Source: Apostichopus japonicus
Lineage: Eukaryota > Echinodermata > Holothuroidea > Aspidochirotida > Stichopodidae
Assembly (NCBI RefSeq): GCF_037975245.1
Contig: NC_092580.1
Location: 27,865,501 to 27,929,500 of the forward strand
DNA length: 64,000 bases
Reading direction: 5' to 3'
Shown piece after piece: positions 12,991-25,100 of the stretch; positions within the stretch are counted from its first letter, which is position 1, and every line of letters begins with the position of its first letter. The position numbers were made by a program, and so were the translations under genes. The notes below the pieces were generated by a model that was given only the letters and a program-made list of their open reading frames with translations, had not been told where the DNA came from and made no database searches.

Positions 12991-15546
12991 CTAAAATGAA
13001 AAGAAAGATGTTACTTGACTAGTGTTATCAGACAATAGGAAATATCCTACAAATGTCTTGCTACAAATTATACCTGACCACTCAACATAAACTATGACTA
13101 GTATAACTAAGTCTCTTGTATTGATTGTTTACAATCAACACTCTCTTAATGTGACAGAGCCTAACTTTGTACATCCCATTCAATACACAGAAGCAAAAGC
13201 CAATCAGTTGGATAATAGACCTAAAAAAATTGTCACCTGTGCTAACAAAGAAACAAACACAGGCCTAATAGCAACAGATAATTTATATGACTAACTATTC
13301 TCTGCTCACAACTAGCATTGAAAAATTTCATGTTAGTTTGCCTGCAAGGTGCAGTTCATTGAGGGATGAAGTTTAGCCTGACTTCAATTATTTTGAACTT
13401 CATCGCCTAACCTCCCAAAGCCACCCATAATTCATTGGTCCTAGGACTAGGCTAGTCTAAGTTAAGTAAACAATATAATCAAGGAAAGCCAAGCCCAAAT
13501 CAGGCTCATAAAATTTCAATTTCCCGCAGAAGACCGACGACGATTTTCGTTCCCCAACGTGTACTTTGTCTACGCCGCCCATTATCTGTCTATTAAATTT
13601 GTACGTATCACCCACAATATTCAATATCTCCCTAGGATTAGTCCAACTAACAACGTTAGGCTAGGCTGTTACACATAACACAGGTTAGGCTTACTTCAGT
13701 TGTTGTCGAGATGATGCGCATGAAATACGGATGGAAAACGTACTTTTGGTAAAATCCGACACTCAACTTCGTGACTTGAAAGAACGATATATTTCATGTA
13801 CAATCTAACTTCAGGACAGCGATGGATAGTGTAATAACCATGAAGAGAAACCGAGAGAAAACCTGTTGTTGTTACGGGTTCTGTCAGCAGACCTTCGCCA
13901 TCTTTAAATGCCTTCTGTTATGTATTGTGAAAAAGAAAGCCTCTGATTGGTGCAGATTGATTTATTAGTGACAAATTGACCAATAGTGACTCTCAATAGA
14001 CATAAAGTAATTAAATGCTCGGAGACGAGAACCTTTGTGTTGATTGATTATGTAGGGAGAACATTTTCATCGCTGTTTGTACAAAGTGCCTATAATAAAT
14101 TGAGAAATTTCCATCGAAACATCCGAGTGGAGCAAACATCAGTCCCAAAGCATTATGTTCATTGATCGCTATATTTTTTGGGTTTTTTCACCAAAATAAA
14201 TATGTGTTAAATACAAATTTCAAGGAGTGTTTATATTGCTATTTCTAATAATTGCATGATGCGAGATAAATGGCTACACCATAACCTTTTAATTTAAGCA
14301 GCAATTATGCATAGAAACCCAGGCAAATGTTAACAGAACCTTTATAAAGGCTCGGTCGAACAAAACCCATCATTTCGCCCTCTCGATAATCTGTAGTACC
14401 AACACAGTCCAAAAGCTGATAAATATTAGCCCAGTGATTATATCCGGATATTAGCACATTTCTACCTCGTCCTGTCGGATATAGGCACCGGATAGCTACC
14501 GCAGATCGTTACTTCTTTTTTGAACCCAACTTACTTCTGCGCTCAGTTTGGATGTACCGAGTGTAGTAATTGGGACCACTGCAGAATTTATTTATTGACT
14601 GAAAATAAAAAGTAATCTGCCACTCCCGTTCACTGCTCTTTTGTACATTCCGCACAGTACTTTCATTGTCTCATCTGTTTCCCTCATCGTTCAAGCTAAA
14701 ATTTTGACGTCATAATAAGGTTACCATATTAAATTATTAATTACATTAAGGCTTCGATCTAATTGCGTAACACATCAATAAGTTCCAAACTGAACCATGG
14801 CAAGTAGTGTAAAATGCATTACACATGTAGCCTACGGCCTAAAAAGACATAACCACTCTACGGACGGAGGGTGGAACTTTTAAGGGACCATGCAGTGATC
14901 GAGGGGTACATAAACTTCGAGAGGCAGTGTGACTATATGAGTGATTCGATTGGACTAACTATACCAAATTAGTGAAATTACCACATAACTTCCTGACAAA
15001 GTGAATCCTCTAGGCCTATGTGTTCCGTACGGTACCACAAATGCAAGTATATGGAATTTTCAATAATCGGACACTTTAAAATAGAAAGGAGAAAGGCACG
15101 TAGTTTAAAGAAAAAAAGAACAGTGCATTTTTTCAATGCCAAAATGGAATAGGGTGGATGATAATTGAAATGAATGGGCATGCACTTGTACTTCTTAGTT
15201 TTCAAAAGGGCCACATATAAGCTACGGTAGATAAATTGATTATCTCCAAAACGACAACAAGTCCCATGCATTGATAAAAGGGAGGAATAAATTTGGATAT
15301 CTAGTAATTGATAAATCTGGATAATTACTCAAAACTCTCAAGAAAATGTAGAAGCACCACTCCCTGCCTCTTCCCACCCTTGGCTAAAATCTCTTCTCAA
15401 ATAGTGCGTGTTATTTCATTCTGTTGCCAATTTGAACAATGGTGATTGACTCCACTGACAGCCAAGTAGTCATCCATAGCACGCCCTATCGATCATGCAG
15501 GTGACGGATTATGTAATAAATAGTCTCGCGGAACAGTTCCACGTAC
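12991..15546. promoter_or_regulatory. Divergent promoter region between TDG and UQCC5-UQCC6
   Basis: TDG is transcribed leftwards and the UQCC5-UQCC6 unit rightwards. The gap between the probable TDG first exon (about 13695-13870) and the UQCC5 start is about 1.7 kb. ATTGG/CCAAT motifs occur at 13936-13940 (GATTGGT) and 13979-13983 (GACCAAT), just upstream of the presumed TDG 5' end. A shared promoter is inferred from orientation; no TATA box or start site can be assigned from sequence. No other gene is visible here. Confidence 0.35.
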
Positions 15547-15582
15547 ATGGTGCACAGAGAAACACATTGCCGCGGCTCTGCT

Positions 15583-17755
15583 ATGGTCCTGTATAGTAAA
15601 ACGCTGCACAGACTTCTAAATAAGTGGCCAGGGAGGTCCACCTTTGGCATTTACCGATTCCTTCCGCTCTTTTTCCTCACAGGTGCTGGTTTAGAGTGGG
15701 TCATGATAAATGCCAGAGTAGCGCCCGGTAGAGAGACCTTTTGTAAGTGGCAGTGCAGCCTAACTTAGTTTACGTAGTAGTATTATCATAGGCCTAGGCA
15801 TATATACTAGTTGGCCGTGGCTATTCTTATGACTAGTCGTAACAATTATTTATAAACTATTCTTACGACATCGGCGAATTCATGCGAATTCGAAGTAAAT
15901 AAAGCAACTGCGCATGTAGTAGGGGTAACCCTAACCTTAACTCTAACCCTCAATCCAACCCTAACCCTAACCGGAAATTATTGTTGCTTCTCGTCGTAAA
16001 AATAGTACTCCTAGTCGTAAAAATAGCAACTGCGCATGCGCAAAAGGGAATTATTGTTACGACTAGTCGTAAGAATAGCCACTTACGACTAGTCGTAAGA
16101 ATAGCCACTTTAATACTAGTTTACTACATAATGTTTGCTAGACCTCTTAATAGTTTTATATACAGTTAGAAGTGACGTTATATTATGTGCAATCTCGGCC
16201 TACACTGTTTAAGATCGCCAGAGCATGGGTAGAAAATTTTTGCTGGCATAGCCCTACCCTAGAGGTCATTGTCTTAAACTCCAAAAGTCACATAGTAGGA
16301 TTAATATTCGGCATAACTTTTTTTCTAATTGGGTTGTGAATGAGTGGAATGGTTTGCCTGAGAAAGTTGTACTTGCAAGTAGTGTCAATGGGTTTAAGAA
16401 TGCTTTGGACAAGCACTTGAAGCATTGTAATTGGGTCGGAGTGTTTGTGTCTTCAGTTTTTTATTCTCTCTCTATAGGGTCCTTGATGGGGACTTAAGTG
16501 TCCCTCCTGATCCTTTTTTTCTACTAAACTAAACTAGTAACCCCCCCCCCCCCCCACCTCAACTCCATGCAACTAAGATACTCTTAGTTTACTCTACAGC
16601 ACAGTATATGTCCATAGCAGGGAACTGCTTTTGAGCCTTGAGGGATAACTTTAATTTTAAGATTAAATTCCTAACATGCCTACAGAATGGAAGTAATAAG
16701 AGGTGGGCAATCCTTTTTCTGTCTTTTTGGAGATGTAGAACAATAAGAATACTTTTCTTCTAGGCTTTTTCTTTTTTAACTCATGCATGAAACTAGTAGA
16801 ACCATCAGTTATTATATTACCTCATAACACATTAAAAGTTGTCAGATGCAATTGACATATTCTGATTGTCACCAATGCATCTAGGAAGTTTATTCCTTTC
16901 TGATTCAGATGCTTCCGAAAAGGTACATTATTTTAACATTTTTGAGATATTCCAATGCTTAAGACCCAATAATTTTGTTTTAATTTTGCTGTTACTTTTC
17001 TACTCATATTATACAAGAAAGTACCATCTGAATGAATTAAGATTCCTACTGGTAAGAAAACACAGTATATGGTTTTGCCTTCTGTTCATTTTTGAGACAT
17101 TCTCATTGACTGATGTTAACCTGCAAAATCTCAAAAGCCAACAAGGCATTCTAAAACCAGCTTAGGTTCTATCTCCCTAGAAATGTATCCTTTCCTCGAT
17201 CTACAATTGTAACAGGCATACCCCTTGGAAATTTAATTGCCTTCCCATCTTCAAAAACTATTTCATCTTCAGTAATGAACCTTGCACTTCATTGCAGAAT
17301 AATAGTTCATCTAAACAGTTTGCAATTTTTGCCAATTTTTAAGTCTCTCTTTGTTGTGGGCAAACTGCTGCTTTGTTTATCAGTGCAATTCTTCTCTAAA
17401 TTTTACATCGCTCTGTTGTCATTATCATCGGAGCACTTTTCCTTTTAGTATAGTGAAGTGTTCATAGGGTGAAATTCAGGTATTATTTGTAGGTTATTAA
17501 TTATTAAAGTACTTTAGTAAACTTATGATACTACTGGAAAAGTTGAACTTGCATTATAGGAAATAATACATGTGTACCCAATTTAGTTAATCCTTTAGTT
17601 GCATCAGAAACATTAAGGGATAGTTCAAATGTTCCTTACACCACATCTTTTGATATAATCATTTGGACATCTTCCTTACAGACGACGTTTACAGACGAAA
17701 AGAAGCAGAAAGACGATTTACCGAATTGAATGAATCTTCGGAACCACAGAGCTGA
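15583..17755 (+). CDS. UQCC5: UQCC5/SMIM4-like complex III assembly microprotein, first cistron
   Basis: Two exons, 15583-15742 and 17682-17755, join in phase (TTT T|GTAAGT to ACAG|AC GAC) and encode 77 residues. The protein has FGIYRFLPLFFLTGAGLEW at residues 21-39, one membrane segment at about 24-42, then RETFYDVYRRKEAERR. This matches human SMIM4/UQCC5 (70 residues), an inner-membrane microprotein that helps stabilise newly made cytochrome b during complex III assembly. The start at 15583 puts Met exactly 20 residues before FGIYRFLP, as in human; an in-frame ATG at 15547 would add 12 residues. The stop (17753-17755) lies in the same exon as the UQCC6 start, 26 bases upstream of it. The first exon alone reads into the intron as a misleading longer ORF ending at 15768. 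Confidence 0.9.
15817..16108. mobile_element. MITE-like element with terminal inverted repeats and telomere-like core
   Basis: The left end (15817-15848), GTGGCTATTCTTATGACTAG continuing TCGTAACAATTA, is the near-perfect inverse of 16050-16082. A second partial copy of the right end follows to 16108. ATACTAGTT occurs just outside both ends (15804-15812 and 16113-16121) and may be a target-site duplication. The centre holds a run of CCCTAAC-type repeats (about 15926-15973) and GTCGTAAAAATAG units. There is no coding capacity. It sits in the first intron of UQCC5. Confidence 0.6.
16240..16520 (+). mobile_element. LINE 3' fragment (reverse transcriptase C-terminus)
   Basis: One plus-strand frame (16273 to about 16432) encodes NFFSNWVVNEWNGLPEKVV followed by a FKNALDKHLKH segment. 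That is the characteristic C-terminal end of jockey/CR1-superclade LINE ORF2 proteins found in many animals. It is followed by a short 3' UTR and an ACTAAACTAAACT tail at about 16522-16535. The upstream reverse transcriptase domain is absent, so this is a 5'-truncated copy. It lies in the UQCC5 intron. Confidence 0.6.
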
Positions 17756-17781
17756 TCATATTAACTTAACTACATTGAAGT
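17756..17781 (+). promoter_or_regulatory. 26-nt intercistronic spacer between UQCC5 and UQCC6
   Basis: This spacer separates the UQCC5 TGA from the UQCC6 ATG inside one exon and contains no ATG. A third, out-of-frame ATG at 17730 lies within the end of UQCC5 and reads through the spacer and the UQCC6 start to a stop at about 17829-17831. This could influence how ribosomes reach UQCC6. The layout is seen directly; the mode of translation (reinitiation, leaky scanning or internal entry) is unknown. Confidence 0.6.
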
Positions 17782-20700
17782 ATGCCGGCTGGAGTCGAGT
17801 GGCGACCATATTTGAAGTTTCTGACCTCTAGTCTGCTTTCCATGATGGCTGGTGCTCAGTTAGTTCATTGGTATTACAAGCCTGAACTAGTAAGTTTATC
17901 TTTGTCAAGTAGCTCTGATTGTATTTGAAGCTCAAAAGTAGAAGCAAATCCAACCACCATGATTGGTCTTGATGATTAAGATACTTGAGATGCAACATTT
18001 CCTCAAACAGAATTGTACCAAATAGTTTATTCCATTTTTAGCTCATACCAGCATGCTGGTGTGAGCTATTGTTACAGTGCGGCGTCTATCAGTCTATCAC
18101 TCTATCATTCTATCACTCTATCACTCTATCCGTCAACAATTGGTAAAACCGCTCCCACTCGCACAGTGTTTGATGGAATTTCATGAAACTTGGACACAAG
18201 GACCATTGGGTATAGGGCCATCAGAGATGGTCTGAAATTTGGGGTCAAAGGTCACCTGTGGGCCGTAATGGGCCATTTTGTGGAAATACGCAAAATGCTT
18301 CTTCTCCTACAGATTCCATGGTACAATGTTGAGGGTTTGTCACAATAGTACTATGGAAGTTTTACCTTCAGGGTGTTCATGAATTTGAGATCAAAGATCA
18401 ACTAGGGGTCTTTTGTGGCCCGGGCCGCGGCCCTATATTTTCAAATTGCTCCTGTTCGTACAGTGTATGGCCAGTTATAATGAAACTTGGTCACAACGTT
18501 CCTCGGGATGAGAGTTACGAGGTGTGTTCGGAAAATTGAGGTCAAATGTCATTTAGGGGGTCATCGGGGGTCATTCTTTGTAATATTTTCAAATATCTCA
18601 ATCTCCTCAAGATTTTGATGGATCATATTCAAAGTTGAACTGATGATTGTTGGATTGTGTATGAATAAGGTGATGCCTAATAATTTTTGGTCAAAAGTTA
18701 ATTAATTACAATTAATCCCCATTGTTTAAAAAAATCTGAGCCTTCACCTTTTGCCAAAGCTCCTTTAATTTGTCTCCCAAACTCTGCAGTGTTTGTTTAC
18801 ATTTGTGGTTAAGCTCTGCAGAGGCTGTTAGTGGAATTAAAGCAGGACTGGGAGTTGTTATTAACTGTTGAACTGTAAGCATGAGAGCCCTATAGCCAAT
18901 CAGCACTTGCCGATTCTTAGAAGTCTTTGAGCCTGAGGTATGTAGGCAGCCAGCCAAAATTTTGGCAAGGAGTGCTTCAGGTCTGCTCAGGTAAAGGGGA
19001 GAAAGTTTAATAGGGTAGGTCAGTGGTATTGTTTGAGAGAGTGGGTAAAATAGGATTTAAAGGGGGAAAAATAGGAATTATAGCCAGTGGTGTGGCCAGG
19101 ATTCTGCTAACGGAGGGGGGGGGGGGTTATCCCTCATGGGCCCAAAATTTGTGGAATCTGAAAAATGGCCTGAAATTTGATGGGCCATAAAGTTTTGTGG
19201 GCCCTACATTTTAAAGCTCGAAAAGGTATGAGCTTCTGCACCATTGGTGCTCTAGTTGTTATATCACAGTGTCAATGCTCCTCCATTTACAACAATGAAG
19301 CCTTTAACAAGTGTCCACATGTGATATCATCGAGCCACACTCTTGTAATGGCATTGTTTCTCTATGAGGTACTACTGTACATCAAACGTAGGATGCTGAG
19401 AGGGGGGGGGGGGAGGGGGGTTGCAACAACCTGCAGTTTCACATAATAGGCACTATAGGTTTGTAGAGATAATCTCTATTTGTTTGATATTGATTCACAT
19501 CCTACCTGAGTGGGATTTTGCAGCTGCTGCAGCTTTTCTTTAGATGCTGCAACTTTTCACATAAGATTCCCTGTAGTAGTGATGGGCTGGCAGCCCAGGG
19601 ATAATGCCAGCTAGTATCTCTTTTCAGTATCTTTTTTTTCCACTTGAAAGACCACATTTCAAGACCTAAGTGTCTAGCTCCTTTTTAAAAGACAAATAAT
19701 CTTCAAAAGGTTTTGTTACTTTTACTGTACCTAACCCTAGCCTATTTGAAATATAAGAATCAGGCTGAAGTTTCCATGGTCACCAACTCTGCAAGCTGCT
19801 GACCAGTCTATTTTGCCCTTGTTTCGTTTTTAAGACCATGTTAGCTTGAGTAAGGTGACCAGGCGTACCCTATTTCCTAGCACAGACATCAGATACCATG
19901 TCCCTTTCCCACATTAAAAGTGTCCCCAGATTCCAGGTACTGTCCCACTGATCTTTTCAAGTGTCCTGTAAACTATCGCTGCATTTTTATGAAGTAATTT
20001 AAATTTTTACCTATATTGGCCTCCCATACATAGAAAATGTTTGTGTACATATTTTGATTGTTTGTAGCTACTAACATAAAAGTTCATTTCACTCACGTAT
20101 AAAAACAACCCTGATCATTGAAGAATTTAACAGCCTGCAGTTGCTCACATTTGACCCACCTTTGTGCATTTACTTTATGAAATTATAATGAAACCTTTAA
20201 GTCCCTGAACCTTTGATTTCTATTTTGGAACAAACACTCATTTCTGGAGGAGGTGCTACCAACTCTTTGGCATTTGAACATCATCCTTAAAATACAGCAC
20301 CACTGAGATACCCTCATAATGACATCCATCCCTGTAAACATAGTAGTTACCACCATGTGATGTTAACATAGGGGATCCACCGCAGTTTAATGTCCAATAA
20401 CTTCCTGCACACAGTCTGGTCAACTTAAGCTTGAATGAATATGTTTGTTAATGAAAAGGAAACCAGCTACCCTAAAGTGTTATAAAGAATGTTAGATATA
20501 ATCTATAGTGGATGAGTGTATGAACAATAATTGGCTTTTTAAAATCATTTCAACATTACAGATTAGGTAACACCTCTTGTAGGATCTGCACAGCTCCAAT
20601 TCAAAAGCTACACACATTACTGTAATCCCTGATTCCCTATATTCTCCCAAGTTGACTTACATCATTTATTAAAACAAGCTAGCTATCAGCCTTAATCAAA

Positions 20701-21261
20701 CAGATATAGATTCATGAAGTAAGTGATGCACCTAGATGAAAACACAACAAAAATATATTTCAAAATATGTCGAACTACTGCAGTTTTACCTTCAAAAGGG
20801 ATAGCAACATTTAGTTAAACTGTGTTAGTTGACTTGAGTACATATTAATGATAAGCTCAGTTAAGGGAATTATTTCTTCTACTTGGTGATCCTTTGGAAT
20901 CGATGTTTGGCACCGGTATATTTAAGTTCACAATTTGAATAAATGACTGTTCATTGGAACACATTGGATTCCATCCAAATACTGCTGAAGTTTAGGGAGA
21001 TTTATGAGCCCTGAGTTAGTTTAATGATAATAATGTAGACAATTATGTGGGCACCCATAAATGCAAACTTGATTAATGGGGCTTGGCAATAGCTGCCTTT
21101 GGTAACCTCTATATCGGTCATATATTAAAATGGGCCATTGTAGTTATTTGACATTTTTCGTTCTGCAGATTATTCCAAAATTGCCACCAAAAATCGGAGA
21201 GCTGGGTGAAATGAGAGATAAAGTGAAGGTGGAGAAGAAGGCTCTGGAAACAGATACTTGA
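17782..21261 (+). CDS. UQCC6: UQCC6/BRAWNIN (C12orf73-like) complex III assembly microprotein, second cistron
   Basis: Two exons, 17782-17889 and 21169-21261, join in phase 0 (CTA|GTAAGT to GCAG|ATT) and give 66 residues (human 71). The N-terminus MPAGVEWRPYLKF, the hydrophobic segment LTSSLLSMMAGAQLVHWYY (residues 14-32) and the segment KLPPKIGEL match BRAWNIN. BRAWNIN is a single-pass inner mitochondrial membrane protein needed for respiratory complex III assembly and works with UQCC5. The first exon also holds the end of UQCC5, so both frames are expected on one mRNA. A 3' UTR runs to a polyadenylation signal at 22118-22123. In human, as I recall, this gene is head-to-head with TDG, the same neighbour as here. 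Confidence 0.92.
18040..18710 (+). repeat. Dispersed repeat starting with a palindrome
   Basis: It opens with a near-perfect 28-bp palindrome at 18040-18067 (AGCTCATACCAGCATGCTGG and onward), followed by short CTATCACT tandem units (about 18091-18127). A longer body follows with recurring TGAAACTTGG and GAGGTCAAAKGTCA blocks (18186, 18481, 18540). This architecture resembles repeats I recall from other marine invertebrate genomes. There is no open reading frame of note. A related right end may lie at about 19228-19256. It sits in the UQCC6 intron. Confidence 0.45.
18711..21168. other. Remainder of UQCC6 intron, no gene seen
   Basis: This is AT-rich intronic DNA with G-runs at 19116-19129 and 19399-19419. 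The short ORFs at 18712-18957 and 19177-19446 lack recognisable domains. They overlap repeat-like sequence and give no sign of being genes. Confidence 0.5.
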
Positions 21262-22140
21262 GGATGAGATGAAGGCTTTAGACGGTGAAACAAGTTTCTT
21301 CAGATAGGATGATGCAAAACTTGTATGATTTGGACTGGTTTTAGTACCGAACTGTATTGGTAAATGCTTGGAAATGATGGTAATTGTGTCATTACCAACC
21401 TTATTTATACCATTCTGTGTTGGAGAGAAAGTTGTAATATCAACCAGTATACAATTTTTGTGAGATTGTCATTTACGATAGCCGTAATCTCTCAGCCTAA
21501 GGAAGGTTGCTTGAAACACCTTTCTGGGATTAATTAAAACATTATCAGGCCTGGGACTCTGGGAGGGGGACATGGTCAACACAATAATTTTCACAGCAAA
21601 TTTTTCACTGCAATCTCAACACCACTAAAACATTGGTCTGATTTCTGACACCCCAGCCCCATTTCAAACCTGTGTACATCTGATGATATGCTGGTGAAAG
21701 TCTATTATGAAAACTGTGGCTTTCGTTTTGCTCTATGACGACAAAGGTTTTGCTGTATTTGCATATTGAAGACTTCTCAGTTTGGTGCTGGCTTTCCCTT
21801 TCATCCACTATAAAAAAAAAAAAAACGTTCACATCTTAAGTGCATTTTTAAGGGTAACCTTTTACTTGCTGTCCAAGGAAACTTTTTTTGACTCTATTTT
21901 GTGTCAAGAATGCTATGGCTCAGTCATGTCATATTTGCATATTGCAGTTTTTTCACATGCACGATGTAAGAAAAATTAAACTTGAAACAAGCATTCATGA
22001 TGTTCAGCTGTGATCATTCTGAAGATGAAGTAAAGGAAACAGTGGAAATTTTAACATTTTAATCATCCATTTCCATGAATGTATTGTTGTTTAATTGTGC
22101 TGCATGGTTGAAGTTTTAATAAATATTAAGAAAAAGTTGC
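21262..22140 (+). terminator. UQCC6: UQCC6 3' UTR and polyadenylation signal
   Basis: After the UQCC6 stop there are about 880 bases without a credible reading frame. A canonical AATAAA follows at 22118-22123 and a T/G-rich stretch at 22148-22175. This is the likely end of the UQCC5-UQCC6 transcript. The signal is seen directly; the cleavage point is inferred. Confidence 0.5.
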
Positions 22141-22174
22141 AAATCTCATTTGTCCTCTCGTCTCTGATGTTGTA

Positions 22175-25100
22175 TTGATTCATGGCAGGATGTACTCAAC
22201 AATAAAAGAACCACTATGTCCTTCTAACCTGCCTAAATATCCCCGGGTACAGAATGATGGTCCTGATGCTGCTAACTCCTTTCCTCGATTCAGATACATC
22301 AATGATCTCGGTATAAAGCTTCACGACAGTATCATAAAAAATATCCCTATAATCCTAGATTGCTCTCTTCTCTATCTGGTCACTAAAATCCACTTCCGTT
22401 AATAGATACCCTACTCCTCTGTCTTTTACTTTCTTGGCACTTTCCCTCGCTCTTCCCCTTGCCTAGATGACCCCCCCCCCTTTCTCATTTTTCCACTGCT
22501 CCTGTCTATTCCACTTTCTCTGCTGTAACATAAGAAAATGGCCAAAATACAGACATCTCTACAGAGTACCACCAGAGCAACTATTTCCCCCATCCAAAGG
22601 AGTTCAATGTAAATAATAAATATCAACAGTGGCTCCTCCCCCTTTTAGTTGTGACCAATATCGGCTTTTTCCCCTGAAGGATGTGTTCAAACAGGGTTAC
22701 CCCTATTCGTATCCGATCCATTTAAAGCACACAAATCAATAATGAGTTGATTGTGTTGCATCATGTCACTTGCATAATGTTAACTACACACCTCTGTACT
22801 TACCTATTAAAGTTACTATTCCAATATTCTGTGCACATTCCCACCCCTAACAACCAACACCCCAGCTCCTTTGGTTGCTATTAAAATCCAAGTGGACAGC
22901 AAGTTATTTGAAATGCAGCTTTTTCGAGACAAAACCGTGGTATTTAAAGAAGATAAAAAGATATATGTTATTTTCTATATATATATTCCTGTTATATTTA
23001 TTTTCAGTTATCAATCAGTTAACAAAACAGACAAATGTTTCAACTGAAACATATTTACTTCTGGCAATGTGACACTATTTTACTAGTATTTTACCGGTGC
23101 TCGACTAATTACTCTTACATATATTATGCAGATACTTGACTTAAACAACCATCCACTACAACAAGAGGTGGTAAACTACTTATATACATACATAGTAAAC
23201 CTTATATAATTATAGGTCATCAAGTTTTATCCCAAAAATATGCTGGAAAGTCAAATAATGGTCAAGTATTGGTCAAACTTCAAGCAATATTCCTACACAA
23301 CTAAAGGCACTTTTTCCTCTCTGAGACATGCAAGTGTCTGACTGAACACTCGTCTATTTCTGTTGGGATAACATGGAGGCCTCAAACCTCCTGGTAAGCT
23401 CTTTTGAAAAGTGGCAACAATCTTTAAATGCAGGATTGATCCTGAGGATAATTGGAGAAGACAGTTTGTAAGGTAGTCGAGGAAAAGATGCTGCCGGGAA
23501 ATGGAAAAGGAATTGCTCAAAGTACTTGTAAATACATGTGTTAAGATAGCATCAGTTTTATACATTTTCATGTCAAGTGACTGATACATACCAAAGGCAT
23601 GCATTGTCAGCTTCTGTAATCAAGTATTATTGTATCTTATGTTTCAAGAAACTGATGCTCTGTCCCTCCTCACTCTCTCCTCTATAACACTAATAATCAC
23701 TTTGTTAGGGAAATTCCCCTGAGTCTGCAGCAACCAGTAGGAATGGATTTTAGTATGTATGTATGTATTTTAGATCCTCCTGCAAGCAGGAACTCGCTAA
23801 GAAGCCATAATTTGCTAATCGAAGCCGCAAGCTGACCGAAGTCAGTCTCTTAGATTCATATATAACGTCCATGATTATGAATTGTCAACAACTCTGTAAC
23901 TGGACAACATACATTAATCTTGGAGTGACTCGTACTCAGGACCTTATGATTGAAAGGCACCCGGCGTTAACCACTGAGCTAACACTCTTATACTATACAT
24001 TTTAAAGAGTGTTGCTGATGGCTTTGCCCAATTAAGATGAACCTGTTCATCTTTGTGGAAAATGGATCCAAATATTTACATATTTTATGAAGACTGGACT
24101 GAGTGTTATGAATGGGTATGTGGAATAATACATTTTTAATGCACAAATCACCATTTGACTTCTATCAATCAGCCTAGTTGACCTCAACTTATCATACAAA
24201 CCACACTGACATCTGATGCATAAGAGCAAATATAATTAACATAGAAACAGACAATGTAACGAAACAAAAACATACAGAGGTTATGAACAATCATGAATCT
24301 TGCCTAGATGGTTTTGTTCCATTTTAAAAAGAACAGTGTAAACTTTGACAATGCAAAGTCACTGTGTTGCCTTATAAGAATAAGTTACTTTAAGACCCGA
24401 CTATATTGGCCCCAAGTACACTAGATATTCAAATATGGTCACCTTTGGTCAAAATTCTTAGACTGTTTCTATTACAACCTTCGAGGAAACTTTCCTCACT
24501 GGGACATTCAGTCATCTTGTGTGTTCCTTGAAAATGTCTGAGAACAATTTGGGGAGAAAAGACCTCCAGGAAAGTACTTTTTGAAACTTCTAGCAATTAT
24601 AGCATGCTATAATCTGGGGCCTATACTGACTACCTTTAAAGTCTTGGTACATTACACTGTCAGACATAGCAGTATTTCTGGAACAGGTCATTGACTAAGA
24701 ACAGATTCAGTGGACAAAAGCCCTCAATAAAAGCTACATGTAGGAAAAGAAACAGACCCAAATGTGTTGGTTGTGACATCGTTGTTATTTATAGTCAAAT
24801 GACTGCATCAAAAAGAGTGAGAGAAAAGAAATACACAATAAAGATAAATAAATTTCAGGGCCTGCATACCAATATTAGAACCAAATCATTGACCACACTA
24901 TAGTTCATACTACCCATATACCACCCTTCACAAATATACTTTCCCAAACCAAGTTTGACTAGACCATGTTCAATCTGAATAAATATACCTTCAGACCAGT
25001 TTTCGACTAGAGTTATATAGAGTTCATAGAAATTGCATTAATTTAAATTTGTTCAAGAACAAATCCAATAGGATTTTATAGCCACTTTTCAGCTTTATTG

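Noticed and set aside
15547-15768. Single-exon 73-residue ORF taken at face value
   Set aside because: The last residues are intron. A GTAAGT donor at 15743 and the in-phase exon at 17682 restore the conserved YDVYRRK end of the SMIM4 family.
16866-17165. 99-codon plus-strand ORF in the UQCC5 intron
   Set aside because: The composition is AT-driven and hydrophobic, with no family resemblance and no splice signals. It lies within the intron of a confirmed gene.
21671-21700. Hammerhead core (CTGATGA...GAAAGTC)
   Set aside because: The bases between the core and GAAA cannot form a stem II, and stem I is not supported.
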